A stretch of DNA of 38,168 nt from Streptomyces sp. BR123. GTDB taxonomy: Bacteria; Actinomycetota; Actinomycetes; Streptomycetales; Streptomycetaceae. Below are positions 6,063 through 13,424 of this stretch, piece by piece. The stretch spans positions 1 through 38,168 of the forward strand of contig NZ_JACBGN010000041.1 of the NCBI RefSeq assembly GCF_013401435.1, in the 5' to 3' direction. The notes beneath the pieces were generated by a model, which made no database searches, was not told where the DNA came from, and was given only the letters and a program-made list of their open reading frames with translations. The first letter of the stretch is position 1, and the number at the start of each line of letters is the position of its first letter. Position numbers and translations under genes: made by a program.

Positions 6063-8333
6063 GTGACCATCGCCACGCCGCTGCTCGCCGATCCGGACTC
6101 CTTTCTCGCCCGCGCCGAAGAACGCGGCGCCCCGCTGGAAGCCAGGGCGGCCGAAGCCGTCCTCGGCCTGCTCGTGCTCTGCGAGGCCCGCCGCCGTACC
6201 GGCTTGCCCGAGCCCACCGAGGAACTGGCGGCCGAGCTGCTGCACACCCTCCTCCCCCTCTACGTGAGCGCCACCGAGAGCGAGCTGCCGGACTACGTGG
6301 CGGCGCTGGTCGCGCTGGCCGACCACACCCGCGAGGCAGGCCGGCTCAACGCCAAGCGGCACGCGAAGCTCGTCGCCCGGGTGCACGAGCTGGCCGAGGG
6401 TTTCCTCCAGGCGATGACCAGCCCCCGCCGTCTCACCTGGCCCCGGCTGTACGGAAACCTGCTGCGCGCCGACGGCGTGGACACCACCGACCGCCAAGCG
6501 GTGCGCGATTGGCTGGATGCCTTCGCGCAGCGCCCGCACGCCGAGCGGCACGCCGCGCTCGGCTTCGCCGCGTCCTGCGCGCAGGAACCGCTCGCCGAAG
6601 CGGCCTGGGCGGAGGCGCTGTGCGCCGAGCGCTCCAGGCAGGCCCGGCTGTTGCTCGCCGGACGGCTGGAGGCCGTGGCGGTGGCCGAGCGGGAGCGGCC
6701 CCGGCCCGGCGAGGGCCCGTCGGTCGCCGCCGCGCCGGCCGACCTGTCCGACGACGAGCTGGACGACTGGTACGGCGAGCAGGCGGCCGTGCTCGCGGAC
6801 CGCTGGACGGCGGCCGGACTCGACGCGCTGCTGCAGGGACCCTTCGCGCATCTGGCGCCGGGCGGCGAGGCTCCCGTGCCTCTCCTCACCCTCGTCGAGG
6901 CCATGGCCGGGACGCACCTGGAGATGAACGGCGGCGAGTTCGCGCCGCTTCCCCCGGCCCCGTTGCCCGTCTCCGCGGAGGACCAGGCCGCACGGCTGCG
7001 TGCCACCGAGCTGCCCCGGCTCCTGGAGCGAGCCGCCGCCGACCCGGAAGGCGCGGACGAGCGGACGCGCGAACTGGCGCTGGCGAGCGGATTCCTGGTG
7101 CGTGGGCAGGACGGCGTGCTCGGCCCCGGACCGTCGGCCGAAGCCTGGAGTGACGGCGGTCCTGCGGAACTGACCGGACTGGCGCTGACCATGCTGGGCG
7201 CCCTGCTGTCGCGACTGGCCGAGGAAGAGGGGACCGCAGAGGAGTACGACGGCGAGCACGTGCTCACGCTCTACCTCCTGTGCGGAGAGGCCGGCACGGC
7301 GCAGTCCGTGGCCCGCCTGGCCGCCCTCGGCGACATGTGGTTCGTCCCACCCGAGCACGAAAGCGCACCCCCGGCGCCCGGCGGCCCGGAAACCGGGGAC
7401 TACGAACTGCCCGATCCCCAGGCCCTGACCGAGATCCTCGGCATTCCCACGCTCACCGCGTCCGACCGCGAGGGCCTGCAGCCGGCAGCCACCCGCCTGG
7501 TGCGGCTGATGGACGGCCTGGCCGCTCTGGGCGTCACCGAACGCACCGGAGACGCCCTCCGCCTCACGCCCCTCGGCTCCGCACTGCTGCGCGAGGCCCT
7601 CGTCCTGGGCCTCGAAGGCCCGGCCGCCGATGCCTTCCCCACCCGGGAGCAGGTGCGCGGCTGGGACGCGGGGCGGCTGGTGGCGGCGGCCCGGTACTGG
7701 CCGAAGCCCGTCGCCCGGCAGACGATCGGCGACTGGCTGGCCGCGCACGGCGCCGAAGGATGGGCCCCTCTGTTCGAGGCGCTCGCCGCCCCCTGCCCCG
7801 GGCCGGATCCCGCCAGGAGGCGGTCCCTGCTCACCACGCTCGATGCCGCCGCCGTACCCGAGGAGACCCTGCACCGGCTGCTGGCCGACCCCGTGCTGGG
7901 CGGCTGGGCCGAGCACCTCCTGACCGCACGAGGACAGGCACCGGCCGCTCCCGCCGTGCCGCTGTCGGCCCGTGCGGTACGTCTCCTCGACGAGCTCGAA
8001 GCCGTGCGGCTGGCCGCATCCCTCGACCACCGCATGACCGCGGCCACCGACGAACCGGAACCCGAGCCCTTCCCTGAACTGCTGGCAGCCTTCGACAAGG
8101 CCGCCGCGGCTTGGCCCGGTGGCGGCCAGGCCCTGCTCACCGCCCTCGCCGCGGCGGACCCGTACACCACCGCCGCCCTCGCGCAGCAGCTCTCCCACCA
8201 CCCCGACCGCGCCACCGCCGAACAGGCCCGCCGAGCCTGGCGGACCTCCCTCGCCGGCAGTGCGGAGTACGTCGGCTCCCGGCGTACGAAGCAGTCCAAC
8301 CGGCGCGCCGACAGAAAGCGCAAACGGGGCTGA
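6063..8333 (+). CDS. Large unrecognised helical protein (756 aa)
   Basis: I do not recognise this protein. It is mostly predicted helical, Ala/Leu/Glu-rich and without membrane segments or a signal peptide. About residues 460-515 (LTASDREGLQPAATRLVRLMDGLAALG...LRLTPLGSALL) resemble a winged-helix module with a terminal beta hairpin. The C-terminus is a very basic tail (SNRRADRKRKRG). An acidic patch DLSDDELDDWYGEQ is near residue 235. The GTG at 6063 is chosen because a leaderless -10 sits 6 nt upstream. It stands alone between the hydrolase and a degraded membrane-protein gene. Its third-position GC is normal for Streptomyces, so if acquired it came from a related host. An antisense open frame of similar length is a shadow. 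Confidence 0.75.
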   Translation: MTIATPLLADPDSFLARAEERGAPLEARAAEAVLGLLVLCEARRRTGLPEPTEELAAELLHTLLPLYVSATESELPDYVAALVALADHTREAGRLNAKRHAKLVARVHELAEGFLQAMTSPRRLTWPRLYGNLLRADGVDTTDRQAVRDWLDAFAQRPHAERHAALGFAASCAQEPLAEAAWAEALCAERSRQARLLLAGRLEAVAVAERERPRPGEGPSVAAAPADLSDDELDDWYGEQAAVLADRWTAAGLDALLQGPFAHLAPGGEAPVPLLTLVEAMAGTHLEMNGGEFAPLPPAPLPVSAEDQAARLRATELPRLLERAAADPEGADERTRELALASGFLVRGQDGVLGPGPSAEAWSDGGPAELTGLALTMLGALLSRLAEEEGTAEEYDGEHVLTLYLLCGEAGTAQSVARLAALGDMWFVPPEHESAPPAPGGPETGDYELPDPQALTEILGIPTLTASDREGLQPAATRLVRLMDGLAALGVTERTGDALRLTPLGSALLREALVLGLEGPAADAFPTREQVRGWDAGRLVAAARYWPKPVARQTIGDWLAAHGAEGWAPLFEALAAPCPGPDPARRRSLLTTLDAAAVPEETLHRLLADPVLGGWAEHLLTARGQAPAAPAVPLSARAVRLLDELEAVRLAASLDHRMTAATDEPEPEPFPELLAAFDKAAAAWPGGGQALLTALAAADPYTTAALAQQLSHHPDRATAEQARRAWRTSLAGSAEYVGSRRTKQSNRRADRKRKRG

Positions 8334-8409
8334 CCGGCATGACGTCCTCAGAAGATGGCCGCAGTGATCCGGGTCGCCATGCCCGGGACGGCGGAGGGGA
8401 TATCGACCG

Positions 8410-9023
8410 ATGAGCCACCACCCTGCGGCTCCGACCGGTGCCGGGAGGCGGAAGCCCTGGCAGCGACGCCTCGCCATCGGCGCCTGGTTGTTCTCGGGCC
8501 TGTGTGTTCTCGGCGTCCTCAGCCTGGTCCTGATGATCGCGTACGAGTTGCGCTACCCCAGCGAGGAGCAGAAGAAGTGCTGCTGGGAGGAGAACGTCAC
8601 GCCCGACTGGATGGCGGGGACGATGGGCTTCCAGGTACCGGAGACGGCCACCGACCGACGGGCCGGGCTCCACACCAACGCTCAGTACGATGTCGCGCTG
8701 CTTGCTTCACCGTGACGACCACGGAGGCGGACCGCTTCCTCAAGCCGCTGCAGCCCGAGGGTACGCAGATGGTCCGCAACACCCATCCCAAGGAGCCGGG
8801 GTACACCCGAAGTGACGGGTTCAGTCACCTTGGCCTCCCTGAGCCCGAGACCTTCGTCGATGGCATGCGCATCGGCGGCCTTTGCCGTGGTGACACCAAG
8901 ACGCCAGAAGGAAACGCGGTCCAGTTCTGCACGGACATCCACGCACACGAGTTCCAGCCCGGCACCACCCGCATCTACCTCTGGGCCAGCAGCGACGCCC
9001 CCATCAAGCCGCCGACGGCCTGA
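8410..9023 (+). pseudogene. Frameshifted single-pass membrane protein of unknown function
   Basis: Frame 1 (8410-8715) encodes MSHHPAAPTGAGRRKP, a transmembrane helix at about residues 21-44 (AIGAWLFSGLCVLGVLSLVLMIAYEL), and an outside segment ending ...NAQYDVALLASP. The following DNA is open in another frame and reads FTVTTTEADRFLKPLQPEG...RIYLWASSDAPIKPPTA to a TGA at 9021-9023. One missing base near 8704-8706 would join the two into a single ~204-aa protein reading ...YDVALLA-FTVTTTEADRF. The ATG has GGAGGGG upstream. Either this is a real inactivating deletion or a sequencing error. The family is not recognised. The extracytoplasmic part contains several Cys residues (CC, and two later Cys). 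Confidence 0.65.
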
Positions 9024-9155
9024 CCGCGGGACCTGTCGCCGCCCCGGGCAGGCGGCGGCCGGGCTCCGGTCCGTTCGGCCTCTGGCGTCCGCTGAGTGTG
9101 ACCTGGCGGACGGCGTCGGGCCGAGCGGCCTTGGGGACTCCTGGCGGGTGAGGAG

Positions 9156-9494
9156 ATGCGGCTGTCGTTAACGACGACCAATGCCTGTGCCCGGGTGCTC
9201 GCGCTGCCTCCCGAAAAGGCCACCTCCCCGCGGGCGCGCCGCCCGTACGACCTGCGGTCCACCTGCATCACGAACTGGCTCCGCGCCGGGCTGCCCGTCG
9301 CCGAGGTCGCCCGCCGGGCGGGGAACTCTCCAGAGGTGATCCACCGGAACTACACCGGCTGTCTCGACGACAGCGAGGGGGAGAACAACAGGAAGATCGA
9401 ACAGGCGGCACGGCTGACCCGGGGCGCTCGCCGCGGTCCCGGCCGACGCCGGGGCGGCGAAAAGCCTGTGCGCGGGGCCGACGGAACCGGGTAG
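9156..9494 (+). pseudogene. C-terminal relic of a tyrosine site-specific integrase
   Basis: About residues 17-87 of this frame (RARRPYDLRSTC...GLPVAEVARRAGNSPEVIHRNYTGCLD...NNRKIEQA) match the C-terminal catalytic end of actinobacterial integrases of the pSAM2/SLP1 type. The box-II His-x-x-Arg is degraded to DLRS, the usual AGHS is AGNS, and the Tyr nucleophile is retained in HRNYTGCLD. The N-terminal SAM-like DNA-binding domain and the first catalytic Arg are absent. It reads toward the tRNA-Arg(CCG) gene and lies on that gene's 3' side, where an integrated element would sit. After residue ~90 the sequence is an arbitrary Arg/Gly tail. It is almost certainly non-functional. Confidence 0.75.
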
Positions 9495-9538
9495 CGTCGT
9501 TGTCATGTTCTTCCAGACACCGGTTTACGAGTGAGAGC

Positions 9539-9581
9539 GTGACGGGCTCTGCCGACATCGTCCGACGTCGCCGCCCGTCAC
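9539..9581. promoter_or_regulatory. Stem-loop in the leader of the DUF6243 gene
   Basis: A 9-bp perfect stem (GTGACGGGC and GCCCGTCAC) has a 25-nt loop. It lies 48 nt before the GTG at 9629. A TAGCGT at 9492-9497 could be the -10, which would place the stem inside the 5' leader. Its role is unknown. Confidence 0.4.
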
Positions 9582-9628
9582 CCACCGACGAATCCGTACT
9601 TCACTTCACATCAGGACCGGGAGAACCC

Positions 9629-9844
9629 GTGACCAAGAGCAAGAACATCAACAACCCCGTGGGCCAGGGCGGCGGCCAGCGCAAGCGGCTGTCCCGCGCC
9701 GAGCGGCAGAACAACGGTCCGCACCGCAACCTCGACCGCCAGGGTGCAGCCGACAAGAAGGCGGAGCTGCTGCGCAAGATGCGCGAGAAGACCGGCGCAT
9801 CCGAGGGCGCCGGGCAGGCGGGCGAGGACACCGCACAGAGGTGA
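9629..9844 (+). CDS. DUF6243 family small basic protein
   Basis: This 71-aa hydrophilic protein reads VTKSKNINNPVGQGGGQRKRLSRAERQNN and continues to a helical basic segment (AADKKAELLRKMREKTG). This matches the Streptomyces DUF6243 family as I remember it. The GTG at 9629 is preferred over the longer open frame upstream because family members begin at this point and ACCGGGAGA precedes it. There is no membrane segment. Composition suggests a small nucleic-acid- or ribosome-associated protein, but no function is established. A strong terminator follows 32 nt after the stop. Confidence 0.8.
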   Translation: MTKSKNINNPVGQGGGQRKRLSRAERQNNGPHRNLDRQGAADKKAELLRKMREKTGASEGAGQAGEDTAQR

Positions 9845-9876
9845 CGCACCGCCGCCCCAGGGCGGTACCGCACGGG

Positions 9877-9913
9877 GCAGGGCCCGGACCGCGACGAGCG
9901 GTCCGGGCCCTGC
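9877..9913 (+). terminator. Terminator after DUF6243 gene
   Basis: A perfect 16-bp GC-rich stem (9877-9892 with 9898-9913) has a 5-nt loop, 32 bp downstream of the DUF6243 stop. Confidence 0.8.
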
Positions 9914-10027
9914 TGCCGTATGGGGGAGAGCGAACAATCCCCCGTGGCGCCGAGGCGCGGCGTGCGGGCGTGAGCCGCTCACGCCGCTCACGCGCCACTC
10001 ACGCGTGAACAGTGAGAGACAACGAGA

Positions 10028-10062
10028 AAGCCCCGGACTCAGTGGGACTGAGTTCGGGGCTT
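10028..10062. terminator. Terminator downstream of tRNA-Arg
   Basis: A 16-bp stem with one G-U pair (10028-10043 with 10047-10062) has a GGG loop. Read from the minus strand it ends in CTTTCTCG, and it lies 24 nt beyond the tRNA 3' end, so it should end the tRNA-Arg transcript. On the plus strand it is followed by CGTCTTT, so it may work both ways. Confidence 0.8.
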
Positions 10063-10085
10063 CGTCTTTGGCACTTCTTGCGAAG

Positions 10086-10157
10086 TGCCCCCGGCAGGAT
10101 TCGAACCTGCGCACACGGCTCCGGAGGCCGTTGCTCTATCCCCTGAGCTACGGGGGC
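10086..10157 (-). tRNA. tRNA-Arg (anticodon CCG)
   Basis: The minus strand folds into a full cloverleaf. The acceptor is GCCCCCG paired with CGGGGGC, the discriminator is A, and the D arm is GCTC...GAGC. The anticodon stem is ACGGC/GCCGT with loop CTCCGGA, so the anticodon is CCG and reads CGG. The T arm is GCAGG-TTCGAAT-CCTGC. The 3' CCA is not encoded. A TAGTGT at 10192-10187 (minus strand), about 30 nt upstream of the 5' end, is a possible -10. In S. coelicolor, an integrative element at a tRNA-Arg gene in this region is recalled from memory (AICESco5349). The integrase relic at 9156-9494 lies on the 3' side here. Confidence 0.97.
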
Positions 10158-10298
10158 GTGTCGTTCGCTGTGCGGCGACGGGTTGAACACTACCAGCTTC
10201 CGCGGGGTGATCAGAAACCGTTTCCGGAGGAGGAGCGCCCGGGTCGCTCGGACGGGGTGGAAGTGGCAAAAACCCGGACGCGGGGGCGAGCGCGGACC

Positions 10299-10304
10299 TA
10301 CTCT
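10299..10304 (+). promoter_or_regulatory. Leaderless -10 element (TACTCT) of the response regulator gene
   Basis: TACTCT fits TANNNT and ends exactly 6 nt before the GTG at 10311. No Shine-Dalgarno precedes that GTG. The transcript probably starts at the start codon. Confidence 0.6.
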
Positions 10305-10310
10305 CGAGTT

Positions 10311-10733
10311 GTGCCAGGCGCCTCGGGCCGGGTGCTTGTTGTCGACGACAACAAGGTCATCCGGCAACTGATCAAGGTCAATCTCGAGCTGGAGGGCTTC
10401 GAGGTCGTGACCGCGAGCGATGGTGCCGAGTGCCTGGACGTGGTGCACGAGGTGGCTCCCGATGTGATCACGCTGGACGTGGTCATGCCACGGCTGGACG
10501 GGTTCGGGGCCGCTGCGCAGCTCAAGGCCGATCCGCGGACGCGCCATCTGCCCGTCGCCATCGTCAGCGCCTGTACGCAGCACGAGGTGGAGAACGGGAT
10601 CGAGGCCGGGGTCGACGCGTTCATCGCCAAGCCCTTCGAGCCCGCCGAGCTGGTGCAGGTCGTCCGCAGGCTCGTCGAGCGGCGCGATCGGGAAGGGCGT
10701 GAAGGGGCTCCCGCCGGGAGGGGGAGGGGCTGA
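10311..10733 (+). CDS. Orphan single-domain response regulator
   Basis: This 140-aa protein is a CheY-like receiver domain with no output domain. The acidic pocket is D12/D13 in VLVVDDN, the phospho-acceptor is D56 in VITLDVVMPRLDG, S86 lies in AIVSACT, and the conserved Lys is K107 in AFIAKPFEP. The C-terminal ~20 residues are basic (RRDREGREGAPAGRGRG). The GTG at 10311 is chosen over upstream in-frame starts because a leaderless -10 fits it and the domain begins 6 residues in. No histidine kinase is adjacent. A family member at this position is conserved in Streptomyces (from memory); its partner and output are unknown. Confidence 0.88.
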   Translation: MPGASGRVLVVDDNKVIRQLIKVNLELEGFEVVTASDGAECLDVVHEVAPDVITLDVVMPRLDGFGAAAQLKADPRTRHLPVAIVSACTQHEVENGIEAGVDAFIAKPFEPAELVQVVRRLVERRDREGREGAPAGRGRG

Positions 10734-10912
10734 AGGCCTCTTCGTTTCCGTGCACTGTTCCTTTCGGCCCCGAGCATCGTTCCTTTTCGGGTTCGTGCGT
10801 CCTGCCCGGCGGGCGCGGGGTGTCCTGCCCGGTCGGGTCGTCCTGGGGCGGATCTGTTCGTCGGGCCTGTTCACATGGCGAAACCGTTCGCGTGACCGCG
10901 GGGTGTCTCCCC

Positions 10913-10918
10913 TAGGCT
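10913..10918 (+). promoter_or_regulatory. Leaderless -10 element (TAGGCT) of nrtL
   Basis: TAGGCT fits TANNNT and lies 7 nt before the GTG of nrtL at 10926, with no Shine-Dalgarno between. An imperfect palindrome (GCGAA-ACCG-TTCGC, 10878-10891) covers the -35 area. Confidence 0.6.
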
Positions 10919-10925
10919 GGGTTCC

Positions 10926-11888
10926 GTGACCCCCGCCGATCTCACCCGCACCGTCGTGCGCGCCGTGCGCTGCGCCGTCGAGGACGGGGAGCTGCCCGCG
11001 CATGCCGCGGTGCCCGCGCGGGTGGTCGTCGAGCGGACCCGCCCCGGCGGGGTGGGGGAGTACGCCACGCCCGTCGCCTTCCAGGTCGCCAAGGCCGCCG
11101 GCCGCCCGCCCGGTGAAGTGGCCCGGGTGCTGGCCGGCCGGCTGGTCGCCGAGGCAGGGATCGCCCGTGTCGAGGTCACCGGCGCCGGCTTCCTGAACTT
11201 CGTCCTGGAGGAGCGGTCCTCCGTCGACGCGGTGCGCGACGCGCTGCGCCTCGTGGGTGCTTTCCCCGCCGTCTGCGCAGCACCTTCTCCTGCCGCCGGC
11301 GAGTTGCGCGCCGTGGTCGTCGGGCGGGCCGTCGGGCGGATCCTGGCGAGTCAGGGGATCCCCGGTGGGGAGCCGCTTGCGAACATCGCGCCCGTCGCAC
11401 GGCGGGACGGGGACGTCGTCGCGCGGTTCGGGGAGGACGCCGCCGTCTGGGCCATGCTGTGCGTTCCGGCCCATGAGACGCCTTCGTTCCGGGACACGCT
11501 GCTCGTGCAGGACGAGTCCAGCGAGTTCTTCCGGGTTCGGTACGCGCATGCCTGTGCTGTGGGGCTGGTGCGCAACGCCCGGCTGCTCGGCTTCGGGCCC
11601 CGGCTGATGCCCGCCCCGTACGGCGACTGCGCCGGGGTGCTGCGCGTCCTCGCCGACCATCCGCTCGTCCTCGATGCCGCCGCGCACCACCGTGCGCCCG
11701 AGCGGCTGGTCAGGCACCTCGTCGAGCTGGCCGACGCGCTGCTCGACTTCCAGTACCGCGTCCTGCCCAAGGGGGACGAGAAACCCTCGGCCGCCCACCG
11801 CGCCCGGCTCGCCCTTGCCGAAGCCGCCGGGACGGTGCTGGCCGGCGGCCTGGCCCTGCTCGGCATGAACGCACCCGACTGCCTGTGA
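10926..11888 (+). CDS. nrtL: ArgS-related anticodon-binding protein NrtL
   Basis: This 320-aa protein resembles an arginyl-tRNA synthetase reduced to its end domains. The N-terminus resembles the ArgS additive domain ([40 protein letters not shown]). The C-terminus resembles the DALR anticodon-binding helix bundle ([21 protein letters not shown], then [21 protein letters not shown], then [26 protein letters not shown]). The catalytic Rossmann domain with HIGH/KMSKS is absent, so it cannot aminoacylate. Its position just before lysA is typical of Streptomyces, where the name NrtL is used. The lysA ATG follows after 19 bp, so the two are probably co-transcribed. The function is not established. 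Confidence 0.85.
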   Translation: MTPADLTRTVVRAVRCAVEDGELPAHAAVPARVVVERTRPGGVGEYATPVAFQVAKAAGRPPGEVARVLAGRLVAEAGIARVEVTGAGFLNFVLEERSSVDAVRDALRLVGAFPAVCAAPSPAAGELRAVVVGRAVGRILASQGIPGGEPLANIAPVARRDGDVVARFGEDAAVWAMLCVPAHETPSFRDTLLVQDESSEFFRVRYAHACAVGLVRNARLLGFGPRLMPAPYGDCAGVLRVLADHPLVLDAAAHHRAPERLVRHLVELADALLDFQYRVLPKGDEKPSAAHRARLALAEAAGTVLAGGLALLGMNAPDCL

Positions 11889-11907
11889 TCCGCGAAGAGA
11901 GAGACCG

Positions 11908-13299
11908 ATGAGCCGTTCCGCGCACCCCGCCGGCCCCCGCCATGCCGACGTCCTGCCCGAGGGCCACTACACGCCGCCGCCCGCCGACCTGAACGCCCTC
12001 GACGAGAAGGTGTGGTCCCGGACCGTCCGGCGCAACGACGACGGCGTCGTCAGCATGGGCGGGGTCGACGTCACCCGGCTCGCCGAGGAGTTCGGGACGC
12101 CCGCCTACTTCCTCGACGAGGCGGACTTCCGGGACCGGTGCCGGGCGTGGGCCCACGCCTTCGGGCCGGATGCCGATGTGTTCTACGCAGGGAAGGCGTT
12201 CCTCTCCAAGGCCGTCGTGAAGTGGCTCAAGGAGGAGGGGCTGAACCTGGACGTGTGCTCCGGCGGGGAACTGGCCACCGCCCTCGCCGCGGGGATGCCC
12301 GCCGGGCGCATCGCCTTCCACGGCAACAACAAGTCCGTGGCGGAGATCACCCGCGCCGTCGAGGCCGGCGTCGGACGGATCGTCCTCGACTCCTTCCAGG
12401 AGATCGCCCGCGTCGCGCACATCGCCCGTGAGCTGGGCGTACGCCAGCCCGTGCAGATCCGTGTGACGGTGGGCGTGGAAGCGCACACCCACGAGTTCAT
12501 CGCCACCGCCCACGAGGACCAGAAGTTCGGCATCGCCGTTGCCGACGGTTCGGCGGCCGAGGCGGTGCGCCGCGCCCTCGGGCACGACTCGCTGGAACTG
12601 CTCGGCGTCCACTCCCACATCGGCTCGCAGATCTTCGACATGGCCGGCTTCGAGGTCTCCGCCCGCCGCGTGGTCCGCCTGCTGGCCGCCGTACGCGACG
12701 AGCACGGCATCGAGCTGCCCGAGATCGACCTCGGCGGCGGCCTCGGCATCGCCTACACCTCCTCCGACGACCCGCGCGAGCCCCACGAGATCGCCAAGGC
12801 GCTGAAGGAGATCGTCGACCGCGAGTGCGAGGCCGCCGGGCTGCGCGCGCCCCGCATCTCCGTCGAGCCGGGCCGCGCCATCGTCGGGCCGACCGCGTTC
12901 ACGCTCTACGAGGTCGGGACGATCAAGCCGCTGGCGGGGCTGCGCACGTACGTGTCCGTGGACGGCGGCATGTCCGACAACATCCGCACCGCCCTCTACG
13001 ACGCCGAGTACTCCGTCACCCTCGTCTCCCGCACCTCCGACGCCGAGCCGGTGCTCGCCCGCGTCGTCGGCAAGCACTGCGAGAGCGGTGACATCGTGGT
13101 CAAGGACGCCTACCTGCCGGCCGACCTGGCCCCCGGCGACCTGATCGCCGTACCCGCCACCGGCGCGTACTGCCGCTCCATGGCGAGCAACTACAACCAT
13201 GCGCTCCGCCCGCCCGTCGTCGCCGTGCGCGACGGGGCGGCGCGGGTGATCGTCCGGCGCGAGACGGAGGAAGATCTCCTGCGTCTCGACCTCGGATGA
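11908..13299 (+). CDS. lysA: Diaminopimelate decarboxylase
   Basis: LysA decarboxylates meso-diaminopimelate to L-lysine with PLP, the last step of lysine synthesis. This 463-aa protein has the fold-III PLP lysine at K96 (VFYAGKAF). It also has HGNNKS, the [10 protein letters not shown] segment, the glycine-rich phosphate loop [19 protein letters not shown], and the substrate-side CESGDI near the C-terminus. The N-terminus is about 30 residues longer than minimal LysA, as usual in actinomycetes. GAAGAGAGAG precedes the ATG. It sits between nrtL and hom, at the head of an aspartate-family gene run. A large stem-loop follows the stop (13310-13358), so expression may be separated from hom. Confidence 0.97.
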   Translation: MSRSAHPAGPRHADVLPEGHYTPPPADLNALDEKVWSRTVRRNDDGVVSMGGVDVTRLAEEFGTPAYFLDEADFRDRCRAWAHAFGPDADVFYAGKAFLSKAVVKWLKEEGLNLDVCSGGELATALAAGMPAGRIAFHGNNKSVAEITRAVEAGVGRIVLDSFQEIARVAHIARELGVRQPVQIRVTVGVEAHTHEFIATAHEDQKFGIAVADGSAAEAVRRALGHDSLELLGVHSHIGSQIFDMAGFEVSARRVVRLLAAVRDEHGIELPEIDLGGGLGIAYTSSDDPREPHEIAKALKEIVDRECEAAGLRAPRISVEPGRAIVGPTAFTLYEVGTIKPLAGLRTYVSVDGGMSDNIRTALYDAEYSVTLVSRTSDAEPVLARVVGKHCESGDIVVKDAYLPADLAPGDLIAVPATGAYCRSMASNYNHALRPPVVAVRDGAARVIVRRETEEDLLRLDLG

Positions 13300-13309
13300 T
13301 GAAATAGCT

Positions 13310-13358
13310 GTCTCATCCAATGGACCGAGGATGGAAACTTGTGTCCATTGGGTGAGAC
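13310..13358. promoter_or_regulatory. Stem-loop between lysA and hom (terminator or leader structure)
   Basis: A 16-bp stem (13310-13325 with 13343-13358, one G-U pair) has a 17-nt loop, 10 bp after the lysA stop. It is less GC-rich than typical terminators here. A second weaker stem (CCCGGCG/CGCCGGG, about 13367-13392) follows before hom. It could end lysA transcription or regulate hom. Confidence 0.6.
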
Positions 13359-13424
13359 TGGTTCAAACCCGGCGCGCAACACCGCCCGCCGGGAGCCGAA
13401 GAAAGATCGAAAGGCGTAGGTCGA

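Noticed and set aside
5601-8477. A 958-codon minus-strand open frame opposite the 756-aa protein
   Set aside because: Its GC bias falls in the wrong codon positions, it extends into the hydrolase gene, and it has no ribosome-binding site. The plus-strand frame has a leaderless promoter and the expected codon pattern.
10871-10896. TCAC-ATG-GCGAA-ACCG-TTCGC-GTGA upstream of nrtL as an operator
   Set aside because: The outer arms are asymmetric, with 3 extra bases on one side, and the inner dyad is only 5 bp. It is noted with the promoter, not as a separate site.
13331-13424. A short frame before hom (METCVHWVRLVQTRRATPP...) as a leader peptide
   Set aside because: It runs open through hom in another frame, without a stop near hom, and has no ribosome-binding site or Thr/Met run.
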